From DAOTTY01 sp964451095 (lineage in GTDB: Bacteria > Chloroflexota > Anaerolineae > Aggregatilineales > Phototrophicaceae), in the NCBI GenBank assembly GCA_964451095.1, contig CAYVGI010000003.1:20256-84255 (forward strand): 64,000 bases of DNA, read 5' to 3'. A program made the position numbers and the translations under genes. Positions within the stretch are counted from its first letter, which is position 1, and the number at the start of each line of letters is the position of its first letter. A model generated the notes under the pieces. It ran no database searches, was not told the DNA's origin, and saw nothing but the letters and a program-made list of their open reading frames with translations. Of the stretch, positions 1 through 7,520 are shown in pieces.

Positions 1-1
1 G

Positions 2-112
2 TACTTTGTAGTGGGGTCATTGTTCGAGGAGCGCACGATGGTTGATCTGTTCGGGGAACCGTATGTGCAGTACCAGCGCGATGTCCCGTGGCTCATCCCG
101 TTCCTAAAGTGA
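2..112 (+). CDS. C-terminal end of an isoprenylcysteine/phospholipid methyltransferase-like membrane protein (partial)
   Basis: An open frame enters from the left edge and ends at TGA 110-112, giving 36 residues. The sequence 'EERTMVDLFGEPYVQYQRDV' followed by PWLIPF resembles the C-terminal signature of the ICMT/PEMT family of membrane-embedded, S-adenosylmethionine-dependent methyltransferases (E-E-x..L..x-F-G-x-x-Y-x-x-Y). The N-terminal membrane segments lie outside the window, so the substrate cannot be inferred. The product of such an enzyme, S-adenosylhomocysteine, is the substrate of AhcY encoded further along. Confidence 0.6.
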   Translation, partial: YFVVGSLFEERTMVDLFGEPYVQYQRDVPWLIPFLK

Positions 113-135
113 GGTAATGTCGTAATCTTGTGAAT

Positions 136-178
136 TTGTGTTGTCCGCTACAAACTTTTCGACTAAAGTGCAACACAA
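136..178. repeat. 8-bp inverted repeat upstream of the DsbA-like gene
   Basis: TTGTGTTG (136-143) and CAACACAA (171-178) are perfect complements separated by 27 bases, in the gap between the methyltransferase end and the DsbA-like gene. It could be a protein-binding site or a weak hairpin; there is no T-tract. Function unknown. Confidence 0.3.
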
Positions 179-222
179 TCTTGGAACATAACATTCGTTA
201 GTATGAGAGAGCAAAGCAGAGT

Positions 223-948
223 ATGGATGCAGCAAAACAGTCTAAAGTAGTACAGGGCTCGGCAAACAACAACCGCCAGCGTATGATTATCCTCGGCGGC
301 GTGATTGCCATTGCCGTGGTGATCGCTGTTGTCGCCATCGTTTTTAGCACCAGCAGTGCCGCCGTACGCGGTGCCAAGTTCGACTATTCGCAGATCCCGC
401 AGAGCGTGACCAGTGACGGTGCCCACGTCCTGGGTGACCCGAACGCCCCGATTACCATCGTTGAATTTGCGGACTTCCGCTGCCCACACTGCCAGACCTA
501 CACCAGCACCATTGAGCGCGTCATCGAAGACTATGTCGCCACCGGGCAGGCGAAGCTGGAATACCGTTACTTCATCACAACTGACCGCGCAGAGCCTGTT
601 GGCTTCTCCTCCCGGCTGACCGAGTGCGCCGTAGAACAGGATGCCAACTTCTGGGTCGCGCATGATGTAATGTTCGACCTGACGAGCCGGGGTTGGACGC
701 AGACCTCCGCCCAGCAGTTTGCAGAGCGCCTGGACATCAGCTACACGGAAATGCTGAACTGCACCCGCGAAGCGCGTCAGTTCGAGGTAGACAGCCGCCT
801 GGGTCAGTCGGCGGGCGTTAGCGGAACCCCTGCTATCCGTGTTCGCCTGGGCGAAGGCGGACCGCTCCAGCCGATTTCGCCACAGCACGCCTCCGGCGGA
901 CCGCCTTACACCGTTCTGTCCGCCGCGATTGAGCAGGCAAACAGCTAA
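223..948 (+). CDS. Membrane-anchored DsbA-family thiol:disulfide oxidoreductase
   Basis: 241 residues. One N-terminal membrane segment (about 21-43) places a thioredoxin-fold domain outside the membrane. The domain opens with 'GDPNAPITIVEFADFRCPHC', in which residues 87-90 (CPHC) are the redox-active CxxC, and a cis-Pro loop follows late in the domain ('SGTPAIRV'). This is the Thioredoxin_4/DsbA layout that introduces or isomerises disulfides in exported proteins. ATG 223 follows a purine-rich GAGAGAG stretch. The gene has its own terminator, so it appears monocistronic. The many secreted proteins here are possible clients, but few are rich in cysteine. Confidence 0.85.
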   Translation: MDAAKQSKVVQGSANNNRQRMIILGGVIAIAVVIAVVAIVFSTSSAAVRGAKFDYSQIPQSVTSDGAHVLGDPNAPITIVEFADFRCPHCQTYTSTIERVIEDYVATGQAKLEYRYFITTDRAEPVGFSSRLTECAVEQDANFWVAHDVMFDLTSRGWTQTSAQQFAERLDISYTEMLNCTREARQFEVDSRLGQSAGVSGTPAIRVRLGEGGPLQPISPQHASGGPPYTVLSAAIEQANS

Positions 949-979
949 GCAATAGTCCCCAAGAACAGGAATTTGCCCA

Positions 980-1014
980 GGGCATCGCAACACTGCGGTG
1001 CCCTTTTGTTTTTG
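980..1014 (+). terminator. Rho-independent terminator after the DsbA-like gene
   Basis: GGGCATCGCA (980-989), loop ACAC and TGCGGTGCCC (994-1003) form a stem with one mismatch, followed directly by TTTTGTTTTT. It begins 31 bases past the stop codon. Confidence 0.85.
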
Positions 1015-1021
1015 CTACAAT
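1013..1021 (+). promoter_or_regulatory. Candidate extended -10 promoter for mtnA
   Basis: TG-C-TACAAT is an extended -10 element 42 bases before the mtnA start. The T-tract of the preceding terminator runs into it. No good -35 is visible. Confidence 0.35.
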
Positions 1022-1062
1022 GCGCCACACTTCACATCACACGAGTCACGGAGGACATAATC

Positions 1063-2097
1063 ATGAGAACAGTAGCGTGGGAAGCAGGCAAAGTCCGCCT
1101 TGTCGATCAGAAGAAAATCCCGTGGGAGAGCGACACCGTAGACCTGGACACCTACGAAAAAGTCGCCGCCGCCATCACCGATATGACCGTGCGTGGCGCA
1201 CCTGCCATCGGCGCGACGGCGGGCTTTGGCTTTGCGCTTGCTGCCCAGCAAAGCACCGCCACAGACATGGATGCCCTGCTAGCAGACCTGCACACCGCCG
1301 CGGACGTGCTGAAAGCATCTCGCCCCACGGCAGTGAACCTTGCCTGGGCGGTGGACAAGCTGATGGCAATGGCAGAGAGCGGCGAGTTCACCCACCCGGA
1401 CGCGCTGCGCAACGCCCTGCTAGACGCTGCCCAGCAGATTGCCGACGATGACGTGGCGATCAACCGTGCTATGGGGCAGTATGGGGCAGCGCTCATCGAA
1501 GATGGTTACACCGTGCTGCACCACTGCAACACAGGCTCGCTTGCCACGGTAGAGTACGGCACTGCGCTTGGCGTCATCCGCAGCGCCTATGAGCAGGGCA
1601 AGCAGTTCCATGTGCTGCTGGACGAAACCCGCCCGCGCTTGCAGGGCAGCCGCCTTAGCGCGTGGGAAATGGAACAGCTTGGGCAGCCCTACGACATCAT
1701 CCCGGATACTGCCGCCGGCTTTTATATGCAGCGCGGCGAGATCAAAATGGTGGTCGTCGGTGCAGACCGTGTAGCAGCGAACGGTGACTTTGCCAACAAA
1801 ATCGGCACCTACCAGATTGCCGTGCTCGCCAAAGAGAACGGCATCCCGTTCTACTGCGTGTCCCCCATCAGCACGATTGACCTTGCGCTCAAGAGCGGCG
1901 CAGAAATCCCGATTGAGGAGCGCAGCTTAGACGAGGTGCGCAAGCCGTACGGCAACCCGCTTGTGCCCGATACATTTAATGCGCGTAACCCCGCCTTCGA
2001 CGTAACGCCGCACCGCTACATCACCGGGTTCATCACAGAAAAGGGCATCATCAGCGCCCCGTTTGAGCAAAACCTGGCAAAAGCGGTGAACGACTAG
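1063..2097 (+). CDS. mtnA: S-methyl-5-thioribose-1-phosphate isomerase
   Basis: 344 residues, normal length. It converts 5-methylthioribose-1-phosphate to methylthioribulose-1-phosphate in the methionine salvage pathway, in the cytoplasm. Family signatures are present: 'MTVRGAPAIGA' near the N-terminus, 'HHCNTGSLATVEYGTALG' with the catalytic Cys, and 'GADRVAANGDFANKIGTY' with the catalytic Asp. ATG 1063 is chosen because GGAGG lies at 1050-1054 and the protein then begins with the usual 'RTVAW'. Its substrate is the product of MtnP (29812), so the two enzymes form consecutive steps although they are 27 kb apart. The 3' end overlaps the convergent CpaF-like gene by a few bases. Confidence 0.95.
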   Translation: MRTVAWEAGKVRLVDQKKIPWESDTVDLDTYEKVAAAITDMTVRGAPAIGATAGFGFALAAQQSTATDMDALLADLHTAADVLKASRPTAVNLAWAVDKLMAMAESGEFTHPDALRNALLDAAQQIADDDVAINRAMGQYGAALIEDGYTVLHHCNTGSLATVEYGTALGVIRSAYEQGKQFHVLLDETRPRLQGSRLSAWEMEQLGQPYDIIPDTAAGFYMQRGEIKMVVVGADRVAANGDFANKIGTYQIAVLAKENGIPFYCVSPISTIDLALKSGAEIPIEERSLDEVRKPYGNPLVPDTFNARNPAFDVTPHRYITGFITEKGIISAPFEQNLAKAVND

Positions 2098-3524
2098 CCC
2101 TCCGCCGCCCAGAACGCTGCGTCAATGCCCGGTAGCGCATGGGCAGGCATGTCCCCGGTGGGGTACGTTTCCCCGCCGGAGGTTTGCAACAGCGGGCGAT
2201 AGACGACGTAATCGCTGCCGTCCGGGTATACCCACTCGCCTAGCTCGCGCAGTTCGATTTTGCCTGCCAGCCGCCGCACGGACACCACAAACGGCATCCG
2301 TGTGAACAGGTTGCGCACCAGTGCCTCGCCATTGGCGACATCGGCACGCCGTGCCAGCATCCCAAGCGCACTCACCAGTCGCTTGCTATCCGGCGCACCC
2401 CGGAACGACCAGATGAGCCGGGAGGCGTTTGCGGTATCGTCCTCGTCCGCGCTTAGCAACGGGGCGATGGTGTGTGGCTCGTCTGCCCGCACCTCGTCCA
2501 GCACGATAACGCGGTAACCCTCACCTGCCTGTACCTGGATTTGCTCACCAAATGTGACCCCTGCGTCTTCTTCGTTTTCACCACTTTCACCACTCGTGCC
2601 CTGGGGCCACTGTACGACCGCCCGCGCCATGCCGTCCGGCAGATGCAACTCACCTGTGCGCTCAACCGCAACTGCTTGCGCCGGGTTGGGCAGTTCGCTC
2701 AACAGCGCGGAGAGCGTCATCGTCTTGCCGCTCTCTGGCTGCCCCACCACTGTGAAGCCATAGTCGGACTGCACCAGTGCCCGCAGCACTGCCGCCGTGC
2801 CTTCAGTGAGCGTACCGCGTTCCACCAGTGCCGCCAGCGTGGGTGCCGCCACCGGGTGCAAACGCACATCCAGGCTAAGCGCATAGGTCACGGGCGGGGC
2901 GAACATGCTCATGGACACAAAGCGCCCATTTTCTGCCCGCAGCCCCGCCTCCACAATTGGCATGTCATCACGCAGCTTGACGCCGCACCGCGCCAACAGC
3001 CGCTCAACAATTTGCTTGAAGTGCCCGTTGTCCTCAAACATCGGCGGTACCGCCTCTAGCTCACCGTGCCCGCGCCGGATGGAAATCTTCTCTGCGCCCT
3101 CAATGCTGACGGTGGTTACGGTCTCGTCATCAATAAACCGATCTAGCGGACCGAAGCCAAACAGTGCACTGTATGCCTGCTGAAGCACATCGGTTTTGCC
3201 CACCTCATCCACCACCACGGACTCCACCCCCAGCACATAATCCACCACGGGCAGCAGCAGCGAGGCACGGTCTGCACGGGTTTGGGCGGCACGCACAGCG
3301 CTGTCATCCGGTGTATGCTCCGCCTGGAACTGATCGACAATGCGTTCAACCAGCGCCGCCATCGAGATTTGCGCCCGTCCCTTGCGGGCAGGCAGCAACT
3401 CGGGTGCTTGACGCTGGCGTTTGGGGTTGTCTGGCGGCACATCGTCAAAGTTGATTGGTTTGCGCGGGCGGTTATCGTCGTCGTCCGGCATGTTGTTCTG
3501 GTTCATCTTGTCGAGAATAGGCAT
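2094..3524 (-). CDS. Orphan CpaF/TadA-like type II/IV secretion ATPase, divergent
   Basis: 476 residues. The order is that of CpaF/TadA traffic ATPases: a basic, disordered first 45 residues, an N-terminal domain ('FGPLDRFIDDETVTTVSIEG', about 124-142), then a RecA-like core with Walker A GQPESGKT (261-268) and a Walker-B-like 'VIVLDEVRADE' (339-349). The usual NTGH-x-GS..HA His box that follows Walker B in CpaF is not present; the stretch reads 'LSADEDDTANASRLIWSF'. No pilin, TadB/C or secretin gene is nearby. ATG 3524 has GAGGG seven bases upstream. It follows the phosphoribosyltransferase gene by 47 bases on the same strand. Family membership is fairly sure; ATP hydrolysis and a pilus role are not. 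Confidence 0.75.
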   Translation of the reverse strand: MPILDKMNQNNMPDDDDNRPRKPINFDDVPPDNPKRQRQAPELLPARKGRAQISMAALVERIVDQFQAEHTPDDSAVRAAQTRADRASLLLPVVDYVLGVESVVVDEVGKTDVLQQAYSALFGFGPLDRFIDDETVTTVSIEGAEKISIRRGHGELEAVPPMFEDNGHFKQIVERLLARCGVKLRDDMPIVEAGLRAENGRFVSMSMFAPPVTYALSLDVRLHPVAAPTLAALVERGTLTEGTAAVLRALVQSDYGFTVVGQPESGKTMTLSALLSELPNPAQAVAVERTGELHLPDGMARAVVQWPQGTSGESGENEEDAGVTFGEQIQVQAGEGYRVIVLDEVRADEPHTIAPLLSADEDDTANASRLIWSFRGAPDSKRLVSALGMLARRADVANGEALVRNLFTRMPFVVSVRRLAGKIELRELGEWVYPDGSDYVVYRPLLQTSGGETYPTGDMPAHALPGIDAAFWAAEG

Positions 3525-3571
3525 AGTGTGCCCTCGCTTTGCTTACACAATTAGTTTGTTTGGCTGCGTTG

Positions 3572-4936
3572 CTACTCGGAGAAAACGCTCAGGTTAACTT
3601 GACGCAGGTCGGGGTTATCACACGGCTGCCGCCCCACTTTTGCAATCGGCACCCATTCATCGCCCAGCTTCACACGCACCACATCCATGGTGAAGTCCGT
3701 GTTGGTGCCTAGGCTGCTCTCGTTAGAAAACAAGCTCGACCCAACACCGTACGCGCTCACGGGCACACCCGCTGCCTCAAAGCGCTCAATTTTCTCCCGC
3801 GTGAACCCGCCAGACACAGTAATGCCGACGTTCTTGCAGTAGTCCTGTGCGGTCGCTTGCAGGCCAGCGGGCACATCCCACGCCTGCCAGGCATTGTCCA
3901 GGGCACGCCGAACCGCCCACACCAAATCCTCGTTCACACCCGGCCTGCCATCAGGTTGCAGCGTTGCGTCCACGAGCGTGCCGCCTGTGTCCAAACGGAC
4001 GCCGTTCAACGTCCAGCGTGCCTGGGCATCTTCGTCACCTGCCGCGAGCGCCGCCGTGTACTGCTGCCAGTAGATGCGCAGGGTCTCCAGCGCTGCCCCC
4101 ACGGAGTCGTTGTTGAAATCTGCCAGCACAATGCGCGGCACCCCCGCGGGGATATAACGAGCGAACGCTCGCATAGCAGCGGGGGCATCCGCCAGGAAGT
4201 TTGCAATCAGTGCGTGGGGAACGGTGCCGCCGCCCTTACCACCCCACCATGCCCCCTGTGCGTCTGTGCTCACCAGCGGCGCAACCTCTAATCCGCTATC
4301 GTGCTTGTAGCGCTGTACGGACAGCCAATACGCATAACCATCTACCGCCTGCACATCCGGCACATCAAAGCGGGCAGGGAAAAACAATAGTGGCTTGCCA
4401 TTCGTTGCGGCCTGCACGTTGTACACATTGGTGGCGATGCGGCTGGCACGAGAGAGCACCCCCAACATGGTGGTTTCCAGCACGGCAAAATCTCGGTAGC
4501 GCCCCCGGATTTCCAGCACCGTTTGCACCGCCATCGGGTCGCCGCCATATTCCGTCCACACGCCGTCATGCACAGCGGTGACATCCAGGTTTTGCCACGT
4601 CTCCACAAACGCGCCGTTCTCATCAAAGTAACCTGTGCAGTTCCGCAGCATCCACAGCGCCGCATCAATACCTGCAATCAGCGCACGGGGCTTACGCCGA
4701 TTGAATATCTGTGCCTCAACCACAAGCTCACCCAGGTTCAAACCCGATGGGTTTATGGGCAAAGCGCGAGGACTATTGCCGCCAAAGTCGGCGTAGGTTG
4801 CGCCATCACGGGCGATGCCCGCTAGTATTTGCCGCACGTTCTCAAAGTATTTATCTGCATAGAAACCCCGACGCAGCAGGTCTTTGTCAAAGCCATAGGG
4901 GACGTTCGTTAGGCGGGTTTGGTCGAATACGGTCAT
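3572..4936 (-). CDS. Nicotinate phosphoribosyltransferase family protein
   Basis: 454 residues. It would join nicotinate to phosphoribosyl pyrophosphate to give nicotinate mononucleotide in NAD salvage. Recognisable parts are the N-terminal 'TDKYFEN'-like opening, the central 'GVPRIVLADFNNDS' strand and the phosphate-binding 'GVRLDTGG' loop, followed by 'GITVSGGFTREKI' and 'GVGSSLFSN', in the order seen in NAPRTase. Length fits the family. It is transcribed away from the PfkB kinase gene at 5043, with about 106 bases between them for both promoters, and could form a unit with the CpaF-like gene. A close relative acting on nicotinamide cannot be excluded from motifs alone. Confidence 0.85.
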   Translation of the reverse strand: MTVFDQTRLTNVPYGFDKDLLRRGFYADKYFENVRQILAGIARDGATYADFGGNSPRALPINPSGLNLGELVVEAQIFNRRKPRALIAGIDAALWMLRNCTGYFDENGAFVETWQNLDVTAVHDGVWTEYGGDPMAVQTVLEIRGRYRDFAVLETTMLGVLSRASRIATNVYNVQAATNGKPLLFFPARFDVPDVQAVDGYAYWLSVQRYKHDSGLEVAPLVSTDAQGAWWGGKGGGTVPHALIANFLADAPAAMRAFARYIPAGVPRIVLADFNNDSVGAALETLRIYWQQYTAALAAGDEDAQARWTLNGVRLDTGGTLVDATLQPDGRPGVNEDLVWAVRRALDNAWQAWDVPAGLQATAQDYCKNVGITVSGGFTREKIERFEAAGVPVSAYGVGSSLFSNESSLGTNTDFTMDVVRVKLGDEWVPIAKVGRQPCDNPDLRQVNLSVFSE

Positions 4937-4976
4937 GGTATGGTTTTCTCGTGCTTTTTATAGGTGCCAGATTAAT

Positions 4977-4984
4977 GATATACT
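4977..4984 (+). promoter_or_regulatory. Candidate extended -10 promoter for the PfkB kinase gene
   Basis: TG-A-TATACT lies 59 bases before ATG 5043 in the divergent intergenic region. The -35 region (TTTTAT, 4956-4961) is weak. Confidence 0.35.
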
Positions 4985-5042
4985 CTGGCGTCGTTTTATG
5001 AAATCCTACCGAGCATCTGCCCGTTACAGCGAGAAATAACTC

Positions 5043-6017
5043 ATGCAAAACATTATCGTCACTGGTTCCATCGCCTACGACTACCTCATGCGCTTCCCCG
5101 GCAGCTTTAAAGAGCACATCATCCGAGAACGTCTCGATCACGTCAGCCTTAGCTTTCTGGTGGACGACATGACCAAGCACTGGGGCGGTGTCGCCGCAAA
5201 CATCACCTACAACATGGCGCTGCTGGGCATGAAGCCCAAGCTGTTCGGCACTGCCGGGCGCGACTTCGGCGACTATAAAGAACACCTTGAGGAAGCGGGT
5301 GTCGATTGTAGCTTAGTGCAAGTGCACGATGATGTGTTTACTGCATCGTTTTTTGCCAACACAGATACAGATAACAACCAGATCGCATCGTTCTATTCCG
5401 GCGCGATGGGGCTGGCACGCGAGCACACGCTCTCCAGCGTGACCAATGAAGTGCCCGATGTACTCGTTATCTCCCCGAATGACCCGCAGGCAATGTTGCA
5501 ACTCAGCGGCGAGTGCCGCACACGTGGCATTCGCTTCTTTGCAGACCCATCCCAGCAGGTGCCACGCCTCACTGGGGAGCAACTGCGGCAATGCGTAGAA
5601 GGTGCTTACCTGCTAGTCGTCAACGAGTACGAGGCAGATGTCATCTGCGAGAAAACCGGGCTGGAAATGTTCCAACTGCGCGAACTGGTCGATATTCTCA
5701 TCGTCACGCAGGGCGAAAAAGGCTCTGAGATTTACGTTGATGACACCGTTAAGCATGTGGGCATCTTCAAAACCGACCATGTGAAAGACCCAACGGGTGT
5801 AGGCGACGCCTACCGCGCCGGGCTGCTGCGTGGGCTCGCCGAGGGGTGGACTGTTGAGCTTGCCGCGCAGATGGGCGCCCTGTGCGCAACCTATGTGCTG
5901 GAGCAGGTGGGCACGCAAAACCATCACTTCACCCGGCGGGAGTTTGTTGAGCGCTTTCGCACCCGTTTTGACGACAAAGGGCTGCTGGACAAGCTGCTGA
6001 CATCAGAAAAAGTTTAG
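5043..6017 (+). CDS. PfkB-family kinase, probable adenosine kinase
   Basis: 324 residues. It has the ribokinase-fold layout: an N-terminal glycine pair 'WGGVAANITYNMALLG' (PfkB signature 1) and the C-terminal 'DPTGVGDAYRAGLLRG' (signature 2), which carries the catalytic Asp and the anion hole. The PfkB family also includes ribokinases and fructokinases, so substrate rests on context. AhcY, which releases adenosine, is the next gene (124 bases), and mtnA lies upstream. An adenosine kinase would pull the reversible AhcY reaction forward and return adenosine to AMP. The start ATG is preceded by GCGAGA. Confidence 0.75.
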   Translation: MQNIIVTGSIAYDYLMRFPGSFKEHIIRERLDHVSLSFLVDDMTKHWGGVAANITYNMALLGMKPKLFGTAGRDFGDYKEHLEEAGVDCSLVQVHDDVFTASFFANTDTDNNQIASFYSGAMGLAREHTLSSVTNEVPDVLVISPNDPQAMLQLSGECRTRGIRFFADPSQQVPRLTGEQLRQCVEGAYLLVVNEYEADVICEKTGLEMFQLRELVDILIVTQGEKGSEIYVDDTVKHVGIFKTDHVKDPTGVGDAYRAGLLRGLAEGWTVELAAQMGALCATYVLEQVGTQNHHFTRREFVERFRTRFDDKGLLDKLLTSEKV

Positions 6018-6038
6018 ACAACATTAGCAAAACGTGTG

Positions 6039-6067
6039 GCGACATGCCTTTCAACGTATGCTAGAAT
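6039..6067 (+). promoter_or_regulatory. Candidate promoter for ahcY
   Basis: GCGACA (6039-6044), a 17-base spacer and TAGAAT (6062-6067), 74 bases before the TTG start. I compared the leader with the SAH riboswitch and found no matching fold or conserved core. Confidence 0.35.
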
Positions 6068-6141
6068 GCACCTGTTCTGATGAAAACCTAACCAGAAATC
6101 ATTTTTTAGTAACACTGAGCTAGTTGAGTAGGAGTGGTAAA

Positions 6142-7404
6142 TTGACCGTACAACATGACGTGAAAGACCTGAGCCAGGCAACTGGCGGGCGCTACCGCAT
6201 TGAGTGGGCAGAGCAAGAAATGCCCGTGCTGCGCAGCATCCGCGAGCGCTTCGAGAAGGAGAAGCCGCTGGCAGGTGTTCGCATCTCTGCGTGCTTGCAC
6301 GTAACGACCGAAACCGCCAACCTGATGCACACGCTGCAAGTGGGCGGCGCCGATGTGGTTCTGTGCGCGAGCAACCCGCTCTCCACGCAAGACGACGTTG
6401 CTGCATCGCTGGTAGCAAACTACGAAATCCCTGTCTATGCCATCAAGGGCGAAGACGACAGCACCTACTACGACCACATCAAGGCAGCGCTGGACTTTAA
6501 GCCGCACATCACCATGGATGACGGTGCTGACCTCGTGAGCGAAATCCACAAGACGCGCACCGAACTCATCGAAGAGATCGTCGGTGGCACCGAGGAGACC
6601 ACCACCGGTGTGATCCGCCTGCGTGCGATGGCAAACGACAAGGCGCTCAAGTTCCCGGTGATTGCCGTTAACGACAGCGAGACCAAGCACCTGTTCGACA
6701 ACCGCTACGGCACCGGGCAGTCCACCATGGACGGCATCATCCGTGCAACCAACATCCTGATCGCCGGGCGCACTGTGGTAGTCTGCGGGTATGGCTGGTG
6801 CAGCCGTGGCATTGCGAACCGTGCCCACGGGCTAGGCGCCAATGTCATCGTGACAGAAATTGACCCGATGAAGGCACTGGAAGCAGTCATGGACGGCTAC
6901 CGCGTGATGCCGATCATGGAAGCAGCACCCGTCGGCGACATCTTCGTCAGCGCCACAGGCGACATCAATGTGATTGACACGCACCACTTTGCCGCCATGA
7001 AGAACGGCGCGATGATTGCCAACAGCGGGCACTTCAACGTGGAGCTGAACCTGAAGGGCTTGGCAGATATGGCAGACGGCGAGCCGAAGCTGGTGCGCCC
7101 GTTCGTGCAGGAATACCAGATCGAAGGCAAGAAGGTCTATGTACTGGGTGAGGGTCGCCTGATTAACCTGGCGGCAGCAGAGGGGCACCCGGCAAGCGTG
7201 ATGGACATGAGCTTTGCAAACCAGGCATTGGGTGCAGAGTACATGATCAAGAACGCGAAGAACATGGAACCGAACGTCTACAAGATTCCAGACGACGTGG
7301 ACAAAGAGATTGCTCGCCTGAAGCTAGAAGCAATGGGCGTCAAGATCGACAAGCTGACGGAAGAACAGGTGCGCTACCTGAACCAGTGGCAAGAAGGCAC
7401 CTAG
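6142..7404 (+). CDS. ahcY: Adenosylhomocysteinase
   Basis: 420 residues. It hydrolyses S-adenosylhomocysteine to homocysteine and adenosine using tightly bound NAD, clearing the inhibitor left by methyltransferases. Signatures are clear: 'ACLHVTTETANLMHTL' near the N-terminus, 'AVNDSETKHLFDNRYGTGQS', and the NAD-binding 'VVVCGYGWCSRGIA'; the C-terminus ends in Y-L-N-Q-W like the shorter bacterial forms. The TTG at 6142 is preferred over TTG 6124, because GGAG (6131-6134) lies seven bases before it. It pairs functionally with the kinase gene just upstream. Confidence 0.96.
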   Translation: MTVQHDVKDLSQATGGRYRIEWAEQEMPVLRSIRERFEKEKPLAGVRISACLHVTTETANLMHTLQVGGADVVLCASNPLSTQDDVAASLVANYEIPVYAIKGEDDSTYYDHIKAALDFKPHITMDDGADLVSEIHKTRTELIEEIVGGTEETTTGVIRLRAMANDKALKFPVIAVNDSETKHLFDNRYGTGQSTMDGIIRATNILIAGRTVVVCGYGWCSRGIANRAHGLGANVIVTEIDPMKALEAVMDGYRVMPIMEAAPVGDIFVSATGDINVIDTHHFAAMKNGAMIANSGHFNVELNLKGLADMADGEPKLVRPFVQEYQIEGKKVYVLGEGRLINLAAAEGHPASVMDMSFANQALGAEYMIKNAKNMEPNVYKIPDDVDKEIARLKLEAMGVKIDKLTEEQVRYLNQWQEGT

Positions 7405-7433
7405 GTCTGCGACAGAATAGAAAAGACGATCCT

Positions 7434-7456
7434 GTGGGGTGCCCCGCGCACCCCGC
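7434..7456 (+). terminator. GC-rich hairpin after ahcY
   Basis: GGGGTGC (7436-7442), loop CCCGC and GCACCCC (7448-7454), extended by a G-C pair. No proper T-tract follows (GCTTGTAAC), so termination is likely but not certain. Similar GGGGTG-type hairpins occur at 9753 and 14903. Confidence 0.5.
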
Positions 7457-7520
7457 TTGTAACACACCCCATGCTCCTAAACGACTAGAACCAGAATAGT
7501 AACCAGAGGAAGTGCCGCCG

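Noticed and set aside
163..993. Long minus-strand open frame opposite the DsbA-like gene
   Set aside because: It is antisense to a clear thioredoxin-fold gene, has no family resemblance and reflects the high-GC codon pattern.
6018..6141. Possible SAH riboswitch before ahcY
   Set aside because: The leader is A/T-rich with no conserved SAH core or pseudoknot that I can find; only a promoter-like pair is visible.
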